From the NCBI RefSeq assembly GCF_006716115.1, contig NZ_VFOO01000001.1, positions 3,906,001-3,970,000 of the forward strand: a stretch of DNA of 64,000 nucleotides. Reading direction: 5' to 3'. How positions within the stretch are numbered: the first letter of the stretch is position 1; each line of letters opens with the position of its first letter. A program made the translations under genes and the position numbers. The notes below the pieces were generated by a model, which saw only the letters and a program-made list of their open reading frames with translations, was not told the DNA's origin and made no database searches. Below are positions 1 to 8,071 of the stretch, one piece after another. This DNA comes from Subtercola boreus (lineage in GTDB: Bacteria; Actinomycetota; Actinomycetes; Actinomycetales; Microbacteriaceae).

Positions 1-1
1 C

Positions 2-85
2 CGAGTTGGTGGCCACTCGTGGCAGATCGATCCTGAGTCGCTTAGGAACGTGCAGGCAAGGAAGCTGACGGCTCCGATCGAATAG
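2..85 (+). CDS. C-terminal end of an upstream phage gene (partial)
   Basis: A frame open from the left edge ends in TAG at 83-85 and encodes a 27-residue tail ending in KLTAPIE. Its position just upstream of a hairpin and the pre-tape-measure genes is where phage genomes usually place the major tail protein, but the fragment is too short to identify. The start lies outside the window. Confidence 0.4.
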   Translation, partial: RVGGHSWQIDPESLRNVQARKLTAPIE

Positions 86-92
86 GTGCCCT

Positions 93-121
93 GCCCCGGG
101 TGAGTTGGGCACACCCGGGGC
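93..121 (+). terminator. Stem-loop after the partial upstream gene
   Basis: GCCCCGGGTG (93-102) pairs perfectly with CACCCGGGGC (112-121) around a 9-nt loop, directly after the stop at 83-85. No T-run follows, so it may attenuate rather than stop transcription. Such hairpins often follow highly expressed tail genes in phages (general knowledge). Confidence 0.5.
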
Positions 122-200
122 GGACCGTCCGTTTGCGGACGCCCCCTCTGCAGAGTGTGGGAAGCGGCATGTGGCCGCGCATTCTGACTTGGAGAACCGC

Positions 201-944
201 ATGACCGACTCGAACCCCACCCCTGCCCCTGAAGATGTGACCCAAGCGGACGTCGATGCAGCAGAAGCCGCAGCGAACGCCGCAACCGCTCTCGTTGCCG
301 AGCTCGAGGGCCGAGTCATTGAAGGCGATGAGACGGTAACGCCCGACGACATCACCGCCCAGGAAGGCCGGTCTCGCTTCGCCCGTCTGTTCGTGGAGGG
401 TGTTCGGCGTAGGGCCGAAGAGTCGAAGGTCGCGCGCCGTCTCAAGGCGCTCGAAGGACTGCGGGAGGAGATCGAGCTTTACGCGACCGGCAGCGGTCTT
501 GAGTTCGCGACGTTGCTCCGCGCGGTCAAGTCGGCCGAGGAGGCCTTCACCTCGGCCGTGCAGAACCACAACGAGAATGTTCGCGGGTGGTATGTCAAGG
601 CCGAACGGCTTGGCGCTTCCGTCACAGATGGTCGGCCGATGCCGCCGGCAGAAGACGGACGACTCGCGCTCGGGCGCAAGGTCGGAGATCTGCATGTGGG
701 ACGCCGTTGGCTCTCCCACGTGGACGAGGTGCAGTTCCTTGAGACCTCCCGAACCACTTCCTCCCCCGACGCTCTGTTCTCGGAAATTGAGGCGATCGAT
801 TCTGAAGTCCCAGAGTCCAACGCCTCGTACTTCTATCGCGGCAGTGGCGGTGCAGTGATCGCAATGGATCACCCGGCGAACGCTGATGAGATCGCGAACG
901 GTGCGCTGGTGCAGATCTCGCGGAAGGACGCGTGGGGCGAGTGA
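201..944 (+). CDS. Phage tail-module protein, pre-tape-measure gene 1
   Basis: Encodes 247 residues. The ATG at 201 was chosen because GGAG lies at 191-194; a longer reading from 105 has no ribosome site. The N-terminus is Ala/Glu/Asp-rich. Residues 60-150 are charged and helical (many Arg, Glu and Leu), consistent with a coiled coil. The C-terminus is less charged. I do not recognise the family. It sits between an upstream tail-like gene and the tape-measure gene, the slot normally held by tail-assembly chaperones in long-tailed phages, so a chaperone role is a positional guess. Its stop overlaps the next gene as GTGA, indicating coupled translation. Confidence 0.7.
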   Translation: MTDSNPTPAPEDVTQADVDAAEAAANAATALVAELEGRVIEGDETVTPDDITAQEGRSRFARLFVEGVRRRAEESKVARRLKALEGLREEIELYATGSGLEFATLLRAVKSAEEAFTSAVQNHNENVRGWYVKAERLGASVTDGRPMPPAEDGRLALGRKVGDLHVGRRWLSHVDEVQFLETSRTTSSPDALFSEIEAIDSEVPESNASYFYRGSGGAVIAMDHPANADEIANGALVQISRKDAWGE

Positions 945-1201
945 GCGTCGTGCAAAAGAACGAGGTATGGCTGAAGGATGCCAGCCCGCAGCAGATCAGT
1001 GACGCGTACGACAATGGCGAGCTCGACTTCGCTACAGGTACGGTGCGGAACGCCGCGGGCCGGCCGATCACTGAGCCACCTATGGCTGACGCGGACTACG
1101 CCGCGGAGCTCGGCATTACGGTCGAGGAGTACGGGCACATCAACAGCCTCGATGTGATCGAGAAGATTGTCGCCCATCACGAGAAGTTCGGTTTCCAATG
1201 A
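941..1201 (+). CDS. Phage tail-module protein, pre-tape-measure gene 2
   Basis: Encodes an 86-residue acidic protein. The start GTG at 941 overlaps the preceding stop (GTGA), and its own TGA overlaps the tape-measure ATG at 1198 (ATGA), so the three genes are translationally coupled. No family was recognised. The two-gene arrangement before the tape measure resembles the G/GT chaperone pair of siphophages, which is often joined by a programmed frameshift. I looked for a slippery heptamer near the end of the first gene and saw none, so they are treated as two proteins. Confidence 0.65.
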   Translation: MSVVQKNEVWLKDASPQQISDAYDNGELDFATGTVRNAAGRPITEPPMADADYAAELGITVEEYGHINSLDVIEKIVAHHEKFGFQ

Positions 1202-3945
1202 CGACCGAGGGCCCCACCACTGTTGCGACCATCCAGGGCATCCTCGACATGGACCGTTCGCGGTGGATTGCTGCGATCGCGGCGACCCGTGAGGATGCGC
1301 AGTCGCTTGAGCAGATCCGGCCGACTGTCCGGGTGGACGCGAACGTTTCCGAGGCTCTCGCGGCGATCGAGTCCGTCCGTGCCGCTGAGGCTGGTCTTGG
1401 GGGGAACTCCACCGGCATTGCTGTTGGCGGGTCGGGGCCGTCCGCGGCGGATGTTGCTGCGACTGCGGCGCAGACCGCTGCGGAACGCCGCCACACGGAC
1501 GCGGCACGCGACTCCGCCGTGGCTGAAGTTGCTTTGGATGCCGCGCAGGAAGCGTCCACGAACTCTGCTCTCGAAGAGGCAGCAGCGCAGGAGACCGTCG
1601 CGAGGGCGACGAACCGTGCGAACACGGCGCACGCCACGAACGGTTCCCGTATCGGCAACATCGTCCTCGCGGTCGCCGCTCTTCTCCCTATGGCGGTCCC
1701 TCTCGCCGCTGGTGCGATCAGTATCGCTGGTGCTCTCGGAATGATGGGCGCCGCTGGTGTTCTTGCCATCGCGGGCATCAAGGCTCAGATGCAGCAGGGC
1801 ACCGCGGCGGGCGCGGAATACACGACCGGTCTTGGTCGTCTGAAGAGCATGCTCTCCACGCTCACCGCCACCGGCGCTGTCGCGATGATCGACAACTTCC
1901 GGTACTCGGTCGAGATCGCCAACGCGTCCATGCCGACCCTGACCCGGGAGACCGCAATCTTCGCGGGCCTCGCCGGTCACGCCGGCAACCAGCTGTTCCA
2001 GGGCGTCCTCACGTCCATCCGCATCATGGAACCGCTCCTCGTCACCGCAGGGCAGTACGTCGATGCTCTCGCGGTGAAGTTCAACCTGTGGACGTCAGAC
2101 GGTGGGCTCGAAAAGTTCACCGGCTACGCACTCGCCACCCTCCCGACCGTTGAGAGGGTGCTTGAGGCGGTCAGCGGCGCTGTTCTCCACATCCTTGAAG
2201 CACTCGCCCCCATGGGTGGTGTTGGGCTCACCGTCCTTACTGCGGTATCCAATGTCATCAGCCTTATCCCCGTGGATGTTCTCGGCGCCCTCATCACCGC
2301 GATCGTCTGGGGAACCGTCGCGTTCAAGGCGTGGGCGTTCATCGTCCCCATGATCGAGGGCATCAAGCTCTCCCTCGCCTCTCTCGGCACCACCGCCGAA
2401 GTGTCCCTCGGTCCGATCGGCTGGATCATTGCCGGCGTCACCGCCCTCGCGGCAGTGTTCGTCTCCGTTGCGGCCTCGCAGCAGCAGGCAACGGAAATGC
2501 AGCAGGGTTACACGCAGGCCGTAACTGCTGACACCGGCGTGATTGGTGACAACATTCGCGCTCACGCGGCGAAGCAGTTGCAGGATGCTGGTGCGTTCGA
2601 TATCGCCCAGAAGATGGGCATTTCCCTCGCGCTCGTGACGGACGCGACGCTGGGCAATACTGCTGCGCAGCGCGAGTTCAACGACGCAATCAACCAGCAG
2701 AAAGCGCCACTGCAGGCGATGATCGATAACAGCGATACCCTCACGGGTGCGCAGTGGGCTCAGTACGACGCAATCAACAGCCTCTCCGGCTCTGTCTACT
2801 CCAACAATGGTGCGATCGCCGACTCGATCAAGTTCTACAACCAGAACCAAGAGGCCATCGGGGGCGCAACGATCGCAACGAGAGAGCAGAAGTCTGCACT
2901 CGAAGCCAGCGCCGCGGCGGCGGGCGTCTCCGTGGCCGCGTACCTGTCGGTCCTCAACGGGCAGACGGACATGAAGTTGCAGACCGACAAGACCACCGCG
3001 TCGATGTACCTGCAGAACGATGCTGCGGGGCTTCTGAAGCAGTCCCTCGACCTCCTCAACGGGAAGTCGATCTCCGCAGCTCAGGCGCAGAACCAGTTCG
3101 ACTCGCAGATCGCGAACATGTCCACTCATGTGAACGCGGCCGGCAATGAAATCAACCGGGCTGACACTCTCATTGACGGCTACACGGCGTCGGCGGTGAA
3201 GAACCGTGGGGAGCTCATCAACCTCACGTCTGCGGCGCAGGCGAACGCTCAGGCGTTCCGTGACAACGGCGGATCCGCTGAAGAGACGAAGAAAAAGCTC
3301 GAGGACATGAAGCAGTCGATCATCGACAACGCTGTGGCCCACGGTGAGGATGCAAGCCAGGTTCAGGGGTTCCTCGACAAGATCTTCCAGATTCCTGCGG
3401 AGATCCCACCGACGAAGCTCGACGTCGACACTGCGGCAGCGCAGGTGAAGATCGATGCGTTCAATGCTGCACTCGCTATCGCGAAGGCGAACCCGGTCAT
3501 CAACGTCACGATGACGACTGATCAGATCACCAACAAGGTCACGAAGGACCAGGCAGACTTCGTTCCCGGCAACGGGTCGCTCCTGCAGAAGGCCTCTGGT
3601 GGCACTGTCGGTGGTTCGGGTTCATCCTCGGTCGATTCGCAACCGCACCTCCTCGCACCAGGTGAGGAGGTTGTCTCCAACCAGCAGGGGCAGGCGTCAA
3701 GGTATCGGTCGATCCTGAAGCAGATCAACGCCGGCCAAGCGCCGACGCTGCCTTCGATGGGTGCTGCTGGGACACTCCCGGGTTCCAGCGGGATGCAGGC
3801 GCAGGCGTCACAGGCGGGGGCAATAGATCAGAGCAGGGTCTACAACAACACCTTCAACGTTACGGGTGTCTCAGACCCGCATGAGGCCGCTGTCATCGCA
3901 CGCGACATGATGAACCACGAAGCTAGAATGCACTCCGCGAACTAG
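1198..3945 (+). CDS. Phage tail tape-measure protein
   Basis: Encodes 915 residues and sets tail length while threading the tail tube. The evidence is size, position and composition. There is an Ala/Gln-rich helical N-terminus (about 40-145) and three hydrophobic blocks near residues 155-195, 340-395 and 404-425, typical of tape-measure proteins. Long Gln/Ala/Asn helices follow, and a Gly/Ser-rich C-terminal region near 810 has the LLAPGEEVVSNQQ-type segment seen in actinophage tape measures. By the usual 0.15 nm per residue it would specify a tail near 137 nm. No minor-tail, baseplate or lysis gene follows: the next features are a terminator and an opposing gene. The tail module therefore ends here, which suggests a deleted or rearranged prophage. 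Confidence 0.85.
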   Translation: MTTEGPTTVATIQGILDMDRSRWIAAIAATREDAQSLEQIRPTVRVDANVSEALAAIESVRAAEAGLGGNSTGIAVGGSGPSAADVAATAAQTAAERRHTDAARDSAVAEVALDAAQEASTNSALEEAAAQETVARATNRANTAHATNGSRIGNIVLAVAALLPMAVPLAAGAISIAGALGMMGAAGVLAIAGIKAQMQQGTAAGAEYTTGLGRLKSMLSTLTATGAVAMIDNFRYSVEIANASMPTLTRETAIFAGLAGHAGNQLFQGVLTSIRIMEPLLVTAGQYVDALAVKFNLWTSDGGLEKFTGYALATLPTVERVLEAVSGAVLHILEALAPMGGVGLTVLTAVSNVISLIPVDVLGALITAIVWGTVAFKAWAFIVPMIEGIKLSLASLGTTAEVSLGPIGWIIAGVTALAAVFVSVAASQQQATEMQQGYTQAVTADTGVIGDNIRAHAAKQLQDAGAFDIAQKMGISLALVTDATLGNTAAQREFNDAINQQKAPLQAMIDNSDTLTGAQWAQYDAINSLSGSVYSNNGAIADSIKFYNQNQEAIGGATIATREQKSALEASAAAAGVSVAAYLSVLNGQTDMKLQTDKTTASMYLQNDAAGLLKQSLDLLNGKSISAAQAQNQFDSQIANMSTHVNAAGNEINRADTLIDGYTASAVKNRGELINLTSAAQANAQAFRDNGGSAEETKKKLEDMKQSIIDNAVAHGEDASQVQGFLDKIFQIPAEIPPTKLDVDTAAAQVKIDAFNAALAIAKANPVINVTMTTDQITNKVTKDQADFVPGNGSLLQKASGGTVGGSGSSSVDSQPHLLAPGEEVVSNQQGQASRYRSILKQINAGQAPTLPSMGAAGTLPGSSGMQAQASQAGAIDQSRVYNNTFNVTGVSDPHEAAVIARDMMNHEARMHSAN

Positions 3946-4007
3946 AGCTGCTCGAAAAGATCGTCGGGCAGACCTAAAAATATGGGGCTTCTAACTTCGC
4001 CCATAAA

Positions 4008-4049
4008 AAGAGCCCCACACCACTGATGGGTATGCGGTGTGGGGCTCTT
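4008..4049. terminator. Strong bidirectional terminator
   Basis: A perfect 14-bp stem (AAGAGCCCCACACC at 4008-4021 with its complement at 4036-4049) has a 14-nt loop and A/T at both feet. It lies between the end of the tape-measure gene and the end of the opposing gene, so it can stop transcripts from both sides. Confidence 0.88.
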
Positions 4050-4065
4050 GACTGTTCCGGTGAAA

Positions 4066-4560
4066 CTACTGCGAAGGCGAGTAATTGCCCAGTATCCAAC
4101 CAGACACCTCGGATAGTCTGCCTCTCCAGAGTCCGTCCCTGAGGACTTCTGACCCGTTCTCGACCTGCGCGTTCATCAGGTGGATGTAATTGCGCCGAAA
4201 ATTGGGCAGGTTAGCGTCTTCACGTCCCTTCGCGAAGGCCTGAGCCGCAGTTTCCCGTCTCTCCCACAGCTGTGTCAGCCCTTCAGCCACCACGGTTGAA
4301 GATGGTGCGATCAAATCCGCAAGTCGCTTCTGGAATTCGGGTCGGGTAATCATAAGTCCAGACACCACAGTGCCTGCGAAGCTGAGAGTGATGCCCACAG
4401 ACGCTCCGACATGCTCATCGTTCAGCCCGAGGAACACATTCATCAGGTCCTCGAGGATGAGGTCATGCGGGCTGAGTTCTTCTCTTGTGGGCTTATCCGG
4501 ATCCACGTTGATGTCGTACTTTTCGGTTGATTCTTCAAGAGTGTCCGGTTGGTCTGACAT
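4066..4560 (-). CDS. Hypothetical protein in the prophage accessory region
   Basis: Encodes 164 residues. An acidic N-terminus (about 1-40) is followed by a helix. A hydrophobic strand pair near 52-75 (VGITLSFAGTVVSGL) has the shape of the small beta-hairpin domain seen in gas-vesicle accessory protein GvpU-like sequences, but the match is only a pattern and no gas-vesicle genes are nearby. The C-terminal half is helical and charged. It converges on the tape-measure gene across the shared terminator and diverges from the membrane-protein gene at 4740. It is probably cargo of the element; the function is unknown. Confidence 0.6.
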   Translation of the reverse strand: MSDQPDTLEESTEKYDINVDPDKPTREELSPHDLILEDLMNVFLGLNDEHVGASVGITLSFAGTVVSGLMITRPEFQKRLADLIAPSSTVVAEGLTQLWERRETAAQAFAKGREDANLPNFRRNYIHLMNAQVENGSEVLRDGLWRGRLSEVSGWILGNYSPSQ

Positions 4561-4739
4561 GAGTTGATTCCCCTTCGTGATTGACGCCGCAAGCGTAGCC
4601 GCACTTGATCGCTAGGGGGTGACACAGTAACGCGCGAGTCACACCCCCCCCCGTTGTGGGGACTGCGCGACTTTGCGTAAAGCGGTCACACTGGGCTGCT
4701 GAGATTTGGCAACCGAAGTGCTCTTCCGGGGGGAAACAA

Positions 4740-6398
4740 ATGGGGCGGGATTGGATAAGACTTCGAGTCATCTTCCTTGCGGTTGCAGGACTCTTCGGGC
4801 TGACGCTGTTTGCGGTCACGACTCTCCAGTTGTCTGTGGATGGTCACACTTTCACGGTTCTCGCGGCCGCGGTGATAGTCGCAGGGGCTCTCACTGCCTA
4901 CTGGGCAATCTCGTTCCGCTCCTACATTCGTAAGTCTGAGTTGCCAAGTAAACACTTGCGTGAGTCTCCGTCGCAGATTCCGCTCGATGAAGTTGAGAAG
5001 TTGGCTTCATCGGATGGCACGATGGTCATTGAGGGGCAGCACGTGCTTCTTTACGTGGGCTGTTTGGTAACACCAAAGCAGCACTTTTCCCGAATTTCAG
5101 AACATGTTGAGTCCTATCACCGGTCGATACTGGTTCGATCAACGTTCAATCTGAAAATGCAGGGCGCCGAGTTCACTCAATCGAAATCTGACTCCACAAG
5201 CCAGTTGGCCCTACTGATTCCCCTGCTTCTGCCGAAGAAGGGATCCCTTCAGGACGGATTGAAAATAACGGACGGAAACGGCAAGCGAATTCCGACAGTC
5301 GACTCCCATAGTCAGTATGTCTATGCAGCAGCCGTTTTACGCTTCCTTGTAGGGCTCATGTCGACTGTCGCGCTTGATGAATACCTAGGCAACGGCAGAC
5401 GGTTAGAGAACCGCGTGTGGGCAGTCATCGTGGCCGACAAGCCAAGCACCAAAGAAGTTGACGAACTGGTGCAAGATCTCTCACGACTTCCGGTGGACCC
5501 GCACCTTGAAGTTCTGATGAAGTTGTTTGTAGGCGTAATTCAAGAACTGGCCAATTTTCATCCCATTTCGATTGCCGTACCCGTCGCTGTGGCCTCGGAA
5601 GTCAAGTGGCCGGCGTCGACCCGATACGTCCTCGAGCGTCGCTTCATTCCAGAGACTGAGCCGCCGCCCGACAACAACATTGGACGGATCCAAAGGTCGT
5701 TGTTCTTTGACAGCGTCCGGCTCGCGTTTGGTGTACGGATCAATCGAATTTATTTCCCGCTGACTTCCGCGTATCGGACTCGTAGCTACCATCTCGAGGT
5801 GGAGGGTCGGGACGGCACTTTCTTTGCAGGAGAAGAGTTCATCGCGCCACATTTGGAACCTGGCGAAAAGCTTCAATTCGGGGGTGGACGTCAGCCGCGT
5901 CAAGGTCAAAGGCGCTCTCACGTTTACATGAAGAGCGTCACGGGGAAGAGCGGGATGTACTACGCCGCCAGGTTCTTCGAAAGGGCTCCGGGTAGTTTCG
6001 CTGGCCTCACGATCGCGTCGATCGTTTCAACAACTGTTGTTGCGGTGCTTTGGGCGGTTCATGCAACCGACTTGGCGACGGAGGGAACTTTTCAAACGAG
6101 TGGGTTTATTCCAGCGTTGTTGACTGTCCCAATTGCTATGTCGGCCTTCCTTGGGCTGGATTCGGATAATTCGAAGCGTCATCCGAGTCTGGCCAGCAGA
6201 GTCGTTTCCTTCGGGGTGATCGTAATTAGCTTGGGTGCATTCGTTGTGTCCCTGCTTGAATCTGGGGAGATTGACGTGCCGACCATCGTGTGGCACTCGT
6301 TGCTGTGGGCAAGTGTTGCGGTGACGCTCGGTTCGCTCTTAAGTTGGACACTTAGGCTTGCCGTAGAAAATCACTTCGTTCGTGAACAAAACGGGTAG
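4740..6398 (+). CDS. Large multi-pass membrane protein, prophage cargo
   Basis: Encodes 552 residues. The ATG at 4740 follows a GGGGGGAAAC ribosome site; the longer reading from 4656 lacks one. Two membrane helices lie near the N-terminus (about 8-29 and 37-58). A soluble region of about 350 residues follows, then four more helices (about 419-440, 456-473, 490-508 and 516-537). No family was recognised. Its base composition is visibly less GC-rich than the flanking host genes, which fits recent transfer. A lone membrane protein with a large soluble domain in the non-structural end of a prophage could be a phage-exclusion or defence protein, but nothing in the sequence proves that. Confidence 0.7.
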   Translation: MGRDWIRLRVIFLAVAGLFGLTLFAVTTLQLSVDGHTFTVLAAAVIVAGALTAYWAISFRSYIRKSELPSKHLRESPSQIPLDEVEKLASSDGTMVIEGQHVLLYVGCLVTPKQHFSRISEHVESYHRSILVRSTFNLKMQGAEFTQSKSDSTSQLALLIPLLLPKKGSLQDGLKITDGNGKRIPTVDSHSQYVYAAAVLRFLVGLMSTVALDEYLGNGRRLENRVWAVIVADKPSTKEVDELVQDLSRLPVDPHLEVLMKLFVGVIQELANFHPISIAVPVAVASEVKWPASTRYVLERRFIPETEPPPDNNIGRIQRSLFFDSVRLAFGVRINRIYFPLTSAYRTRSYHLEVEGRDGTFFAGEEFIAPHLEPGEKLQFGGGRQPRQGQRRSHVYMKSVTGKSGMYYAARFFERAPGSFAGLTIASIVSTTVVAVLWAVHATDLATEGTFQTSGFIPALLTVPIAMSAFLGLDSDNSKRHPSLASRVVSFGVIVISLGAFVVSLLESGEIDVPTIVWHSLLWASVAVTLGSLLSWTLRLAVENHFVREQNG

Positions 6399-6426
6399 AT
6401 AATGGCTATCAACGGAGGTATAACTC

Positions 6427-6630
6427 GTGGCTATTAGGGTTTATGAGTACAGCGAGAACGTCCCAACCCAATTCAAGTGGGGTCTCGGCTCAAGGGTGAG
6501 CGGCGCTGAAGGTTCCACCGGTCAAGATTTCTCGGAGTCTGACTGGGATAGTTTCGAGGCAATAGTCCAGGCCGACGCGCAGCGAAGCCAGTCGCCGACG
6601 GTGAGACAGCTGGACGCCCCTACTAACTAA
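6427..6630 (+). CDS. Small hypothetical protein
   Basis: Encodes 67 residues from a GTG at 6427. A clear GGAGGT at 6414-6419 with 7-nt spacing supports the start. The protein is soluble, with a mixed N-terminus (VYEYSENVPTQF) and an acidic middle. It lies 28 bp after the membrane-protein gene and could be its small partner. No family was recognised. Confidence 0.55.
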   Translation: MAIRVYEYSENVPTQFKWGLGSRVSGAEGSTGQDFSESDWDSFEAIVQADAQRSQSPTVRQLDAPTN

Positions 6631-6801
6631 CGTAGCTGTTCGAAGCCATCGTTGGCGGGCCAAGGTCGGCCTTCGTCCGGCTGCCATCAAGGTCGCGGGA
6701 CATCTCCCGCGTCCACACCATTCCGGGTTCCTCTCTCGAGCGTCCCGGCCGACTAGGTTGCACCATAGACGAGCGCACCGACAGCGGGCTACGTTCACCG
6801 T

Positions 6802-6987
6802 ATGGACGAGTTAATATGCATGGTCAACCAGTGCGGTGAACCGCCCACCAGCAAGCTCATTGTGAATACATCCGGCTTGCAGATGGTCTATATCGTCTGC
6901 TCAGAACATGACCATGCCATTCGCGCTGGGGCGATGACAGCAGAACCCACTGAGCCGACCCGCGGTCTCGTCGGGCCTGCTCAGTAG
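6802..6987 (+). CDS. Small Cys/His protein, possible zinc knuckle
   Basis: Encodes 61 residues. Two cysteines near the N-terminus (C-x4-C in CMVNQC) and a C-x2-H-x-H motif (CSEHDH) could form a small zinc site. Pro/Thr-rich tail. It lies 11 bp before the next gene, so the two are probably co-transcribed. The metal site is inferred from spacing only. Confidence 0.5.
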   Translation: MDELICMVNQCGEPPTSKLIVNTSGLQMVYIVCSEHDHAIRAGAMTAEPTEPTRGLVGPAQ

Positions 6988-6997
6988 GCTGTGGCGC

Positions 6998-7714
6998 ATG
7001 TACCTCAACGCGGCTGAATGGACCGACAGTCTTAGCTCAGTGCCTGGGGCATTTATCGGCGCGATCGTCGGCGGGAGTATCGGCGCTCTCGTAGCCTGGC
7101 GGTCATTCGCAGCCCAGCGGAGAGCCTTCGCTAGTGACAGGGCCCAGGAGCTTGCGGAACGCGCCGAGGAAAAGTCGAAGCAGGACTACAACACTCTTAG
7201 CAAGACCAACAATGATCGTCAGGCCGCAAGGCGAGATGTTCGCTGGGGCGTTATGGAGCGCCTGCATGAGCGTATAGATGCGATGGTGCTCGCAGTCATC
7301 GACGGGGATGAATCGGCGATGGACTCGGCCCGGCTCCGATTCAACATCGACGGGCGGCGGTGGGCGCTTTCATGGACGGGGGAGGACAGCGACATCGCCC
7401 AGAACTTCGTGCGTCAGGAAGTGGCAGAGTTCTGGCGGCAGACACGCGTCTACGCACGGTTGCCTGAGGGCCGGCGGCGCGCCGAAGCTCGCACCCAGCT
7501 ACTTCTGCAGATGCAGGCTCTCGATGAGCGGCTATGGGTATGGCACGCTAGCGACGGCGTGAGAACCGGAATCCTCATGATGAATTGGGAGGACTACGCC
7601 GCGAACCACCTAGAGGAGCGACCCTACGTAGTCGATGATCCGGATAGCGAGCCGAAGTGGGGTAATGACTACCAGCCCCCGACTCGGAGCCGTCAACCTC
7701 GAAACGGCACCTGA
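6998..7714 (+). CDS. Single-pass membrane protein with coiled coil, hypothetical
   Basis: Encodes 238 residues. One hydrophobic glycine-rich helix lies at about 17-36 (GAFIGAIVGGSIGALVAW). A strongly charged helix full of Arg, Glu and Gln follows (about 37-85, likely coiled coil), then a soluble helical domain rich in Trp and Arg. This topology is common in phage and actinobacterial proteins of unknown function. It probably forms an operon with the small Cys/His protein upstream. Confidence 0.6.
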   Translation: MYLNAAEWTDSLSSVPGAFIGAIVGGSIGALVAWRSFAAQRRAFASDRAQELAERAEEKSKQDYNTLSKTNNDRQAARRDVRWGVMERLHERIDAMVLAVIDGDESAMDSARLRFNIDGRRWALSWTGEDSDIAQNFVRQEVAEFWRQTRVYARLPEGRRRAEARTQLLLQMQALDERLWVWHASDGVRTGILMMNWEDYAANHLEERPYVVDDPDSEPKWGNDYQPPTRSRQPRNGT

Positions 7715-7777
7715 ACTTTCCTCGTTGGCGTGTTGTCGCGAACAAAGCCTCTCAGTATTGACGGTTACGCTGCCTCC

Positions 7778-8071
7778 ATGCCACGTCGAGAGCTCGCAGT
7801 CAGGCAAGGTCAGATCTGGGCGTACCGCGAGAGCGCGGAATCGCCCCTGGTGCCGGCCCATATCGTCAACCAGCCCACTCACTACGAGGGCGAGATCATA
7901 ATCCGACTCGTCAACTCCCCGGAGCGAGGACTCATCACCACGGTGGCGCAGTTCTCGTACCCTTGGCTCGATTGCCGTGTGTCAGCAAATATGAATACCG
8001 CTCGACGCACAGCACCATGCCGTGTTCGAAACCTTCACGAGCTATTCGGTGTTTCTCATCATCGCTTCTAG
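7778..8071 (+). CDS. Hypothetical protein at the prophage right end
   Basis: Encodes 97 residues from the ATG at 7778; a GTG at 7730 would add 16 residues. Short mixed alpha/beta protein with no recognised family. Its 3' end overlaps the end of the opposing integrase gene by 30 bp. Whether it is expressed is uncertain. Confidence 0.45.
   Translation: MPRRELAVRQGQIWAYRESAESPLVPAHIVNQPTHYEGEIIIRLVNSPERGLITTVAQFSYPWLDCRVSANMNTARRTAPCRVRNLHELFGVSHHRF

Noticed and set aside
201-1201. Programmed frameshift joining the two pre-tape-measure genes
   Set aside because: No slippery heptamer found near the end of the first gene; a GTGA overlap explains the layout.
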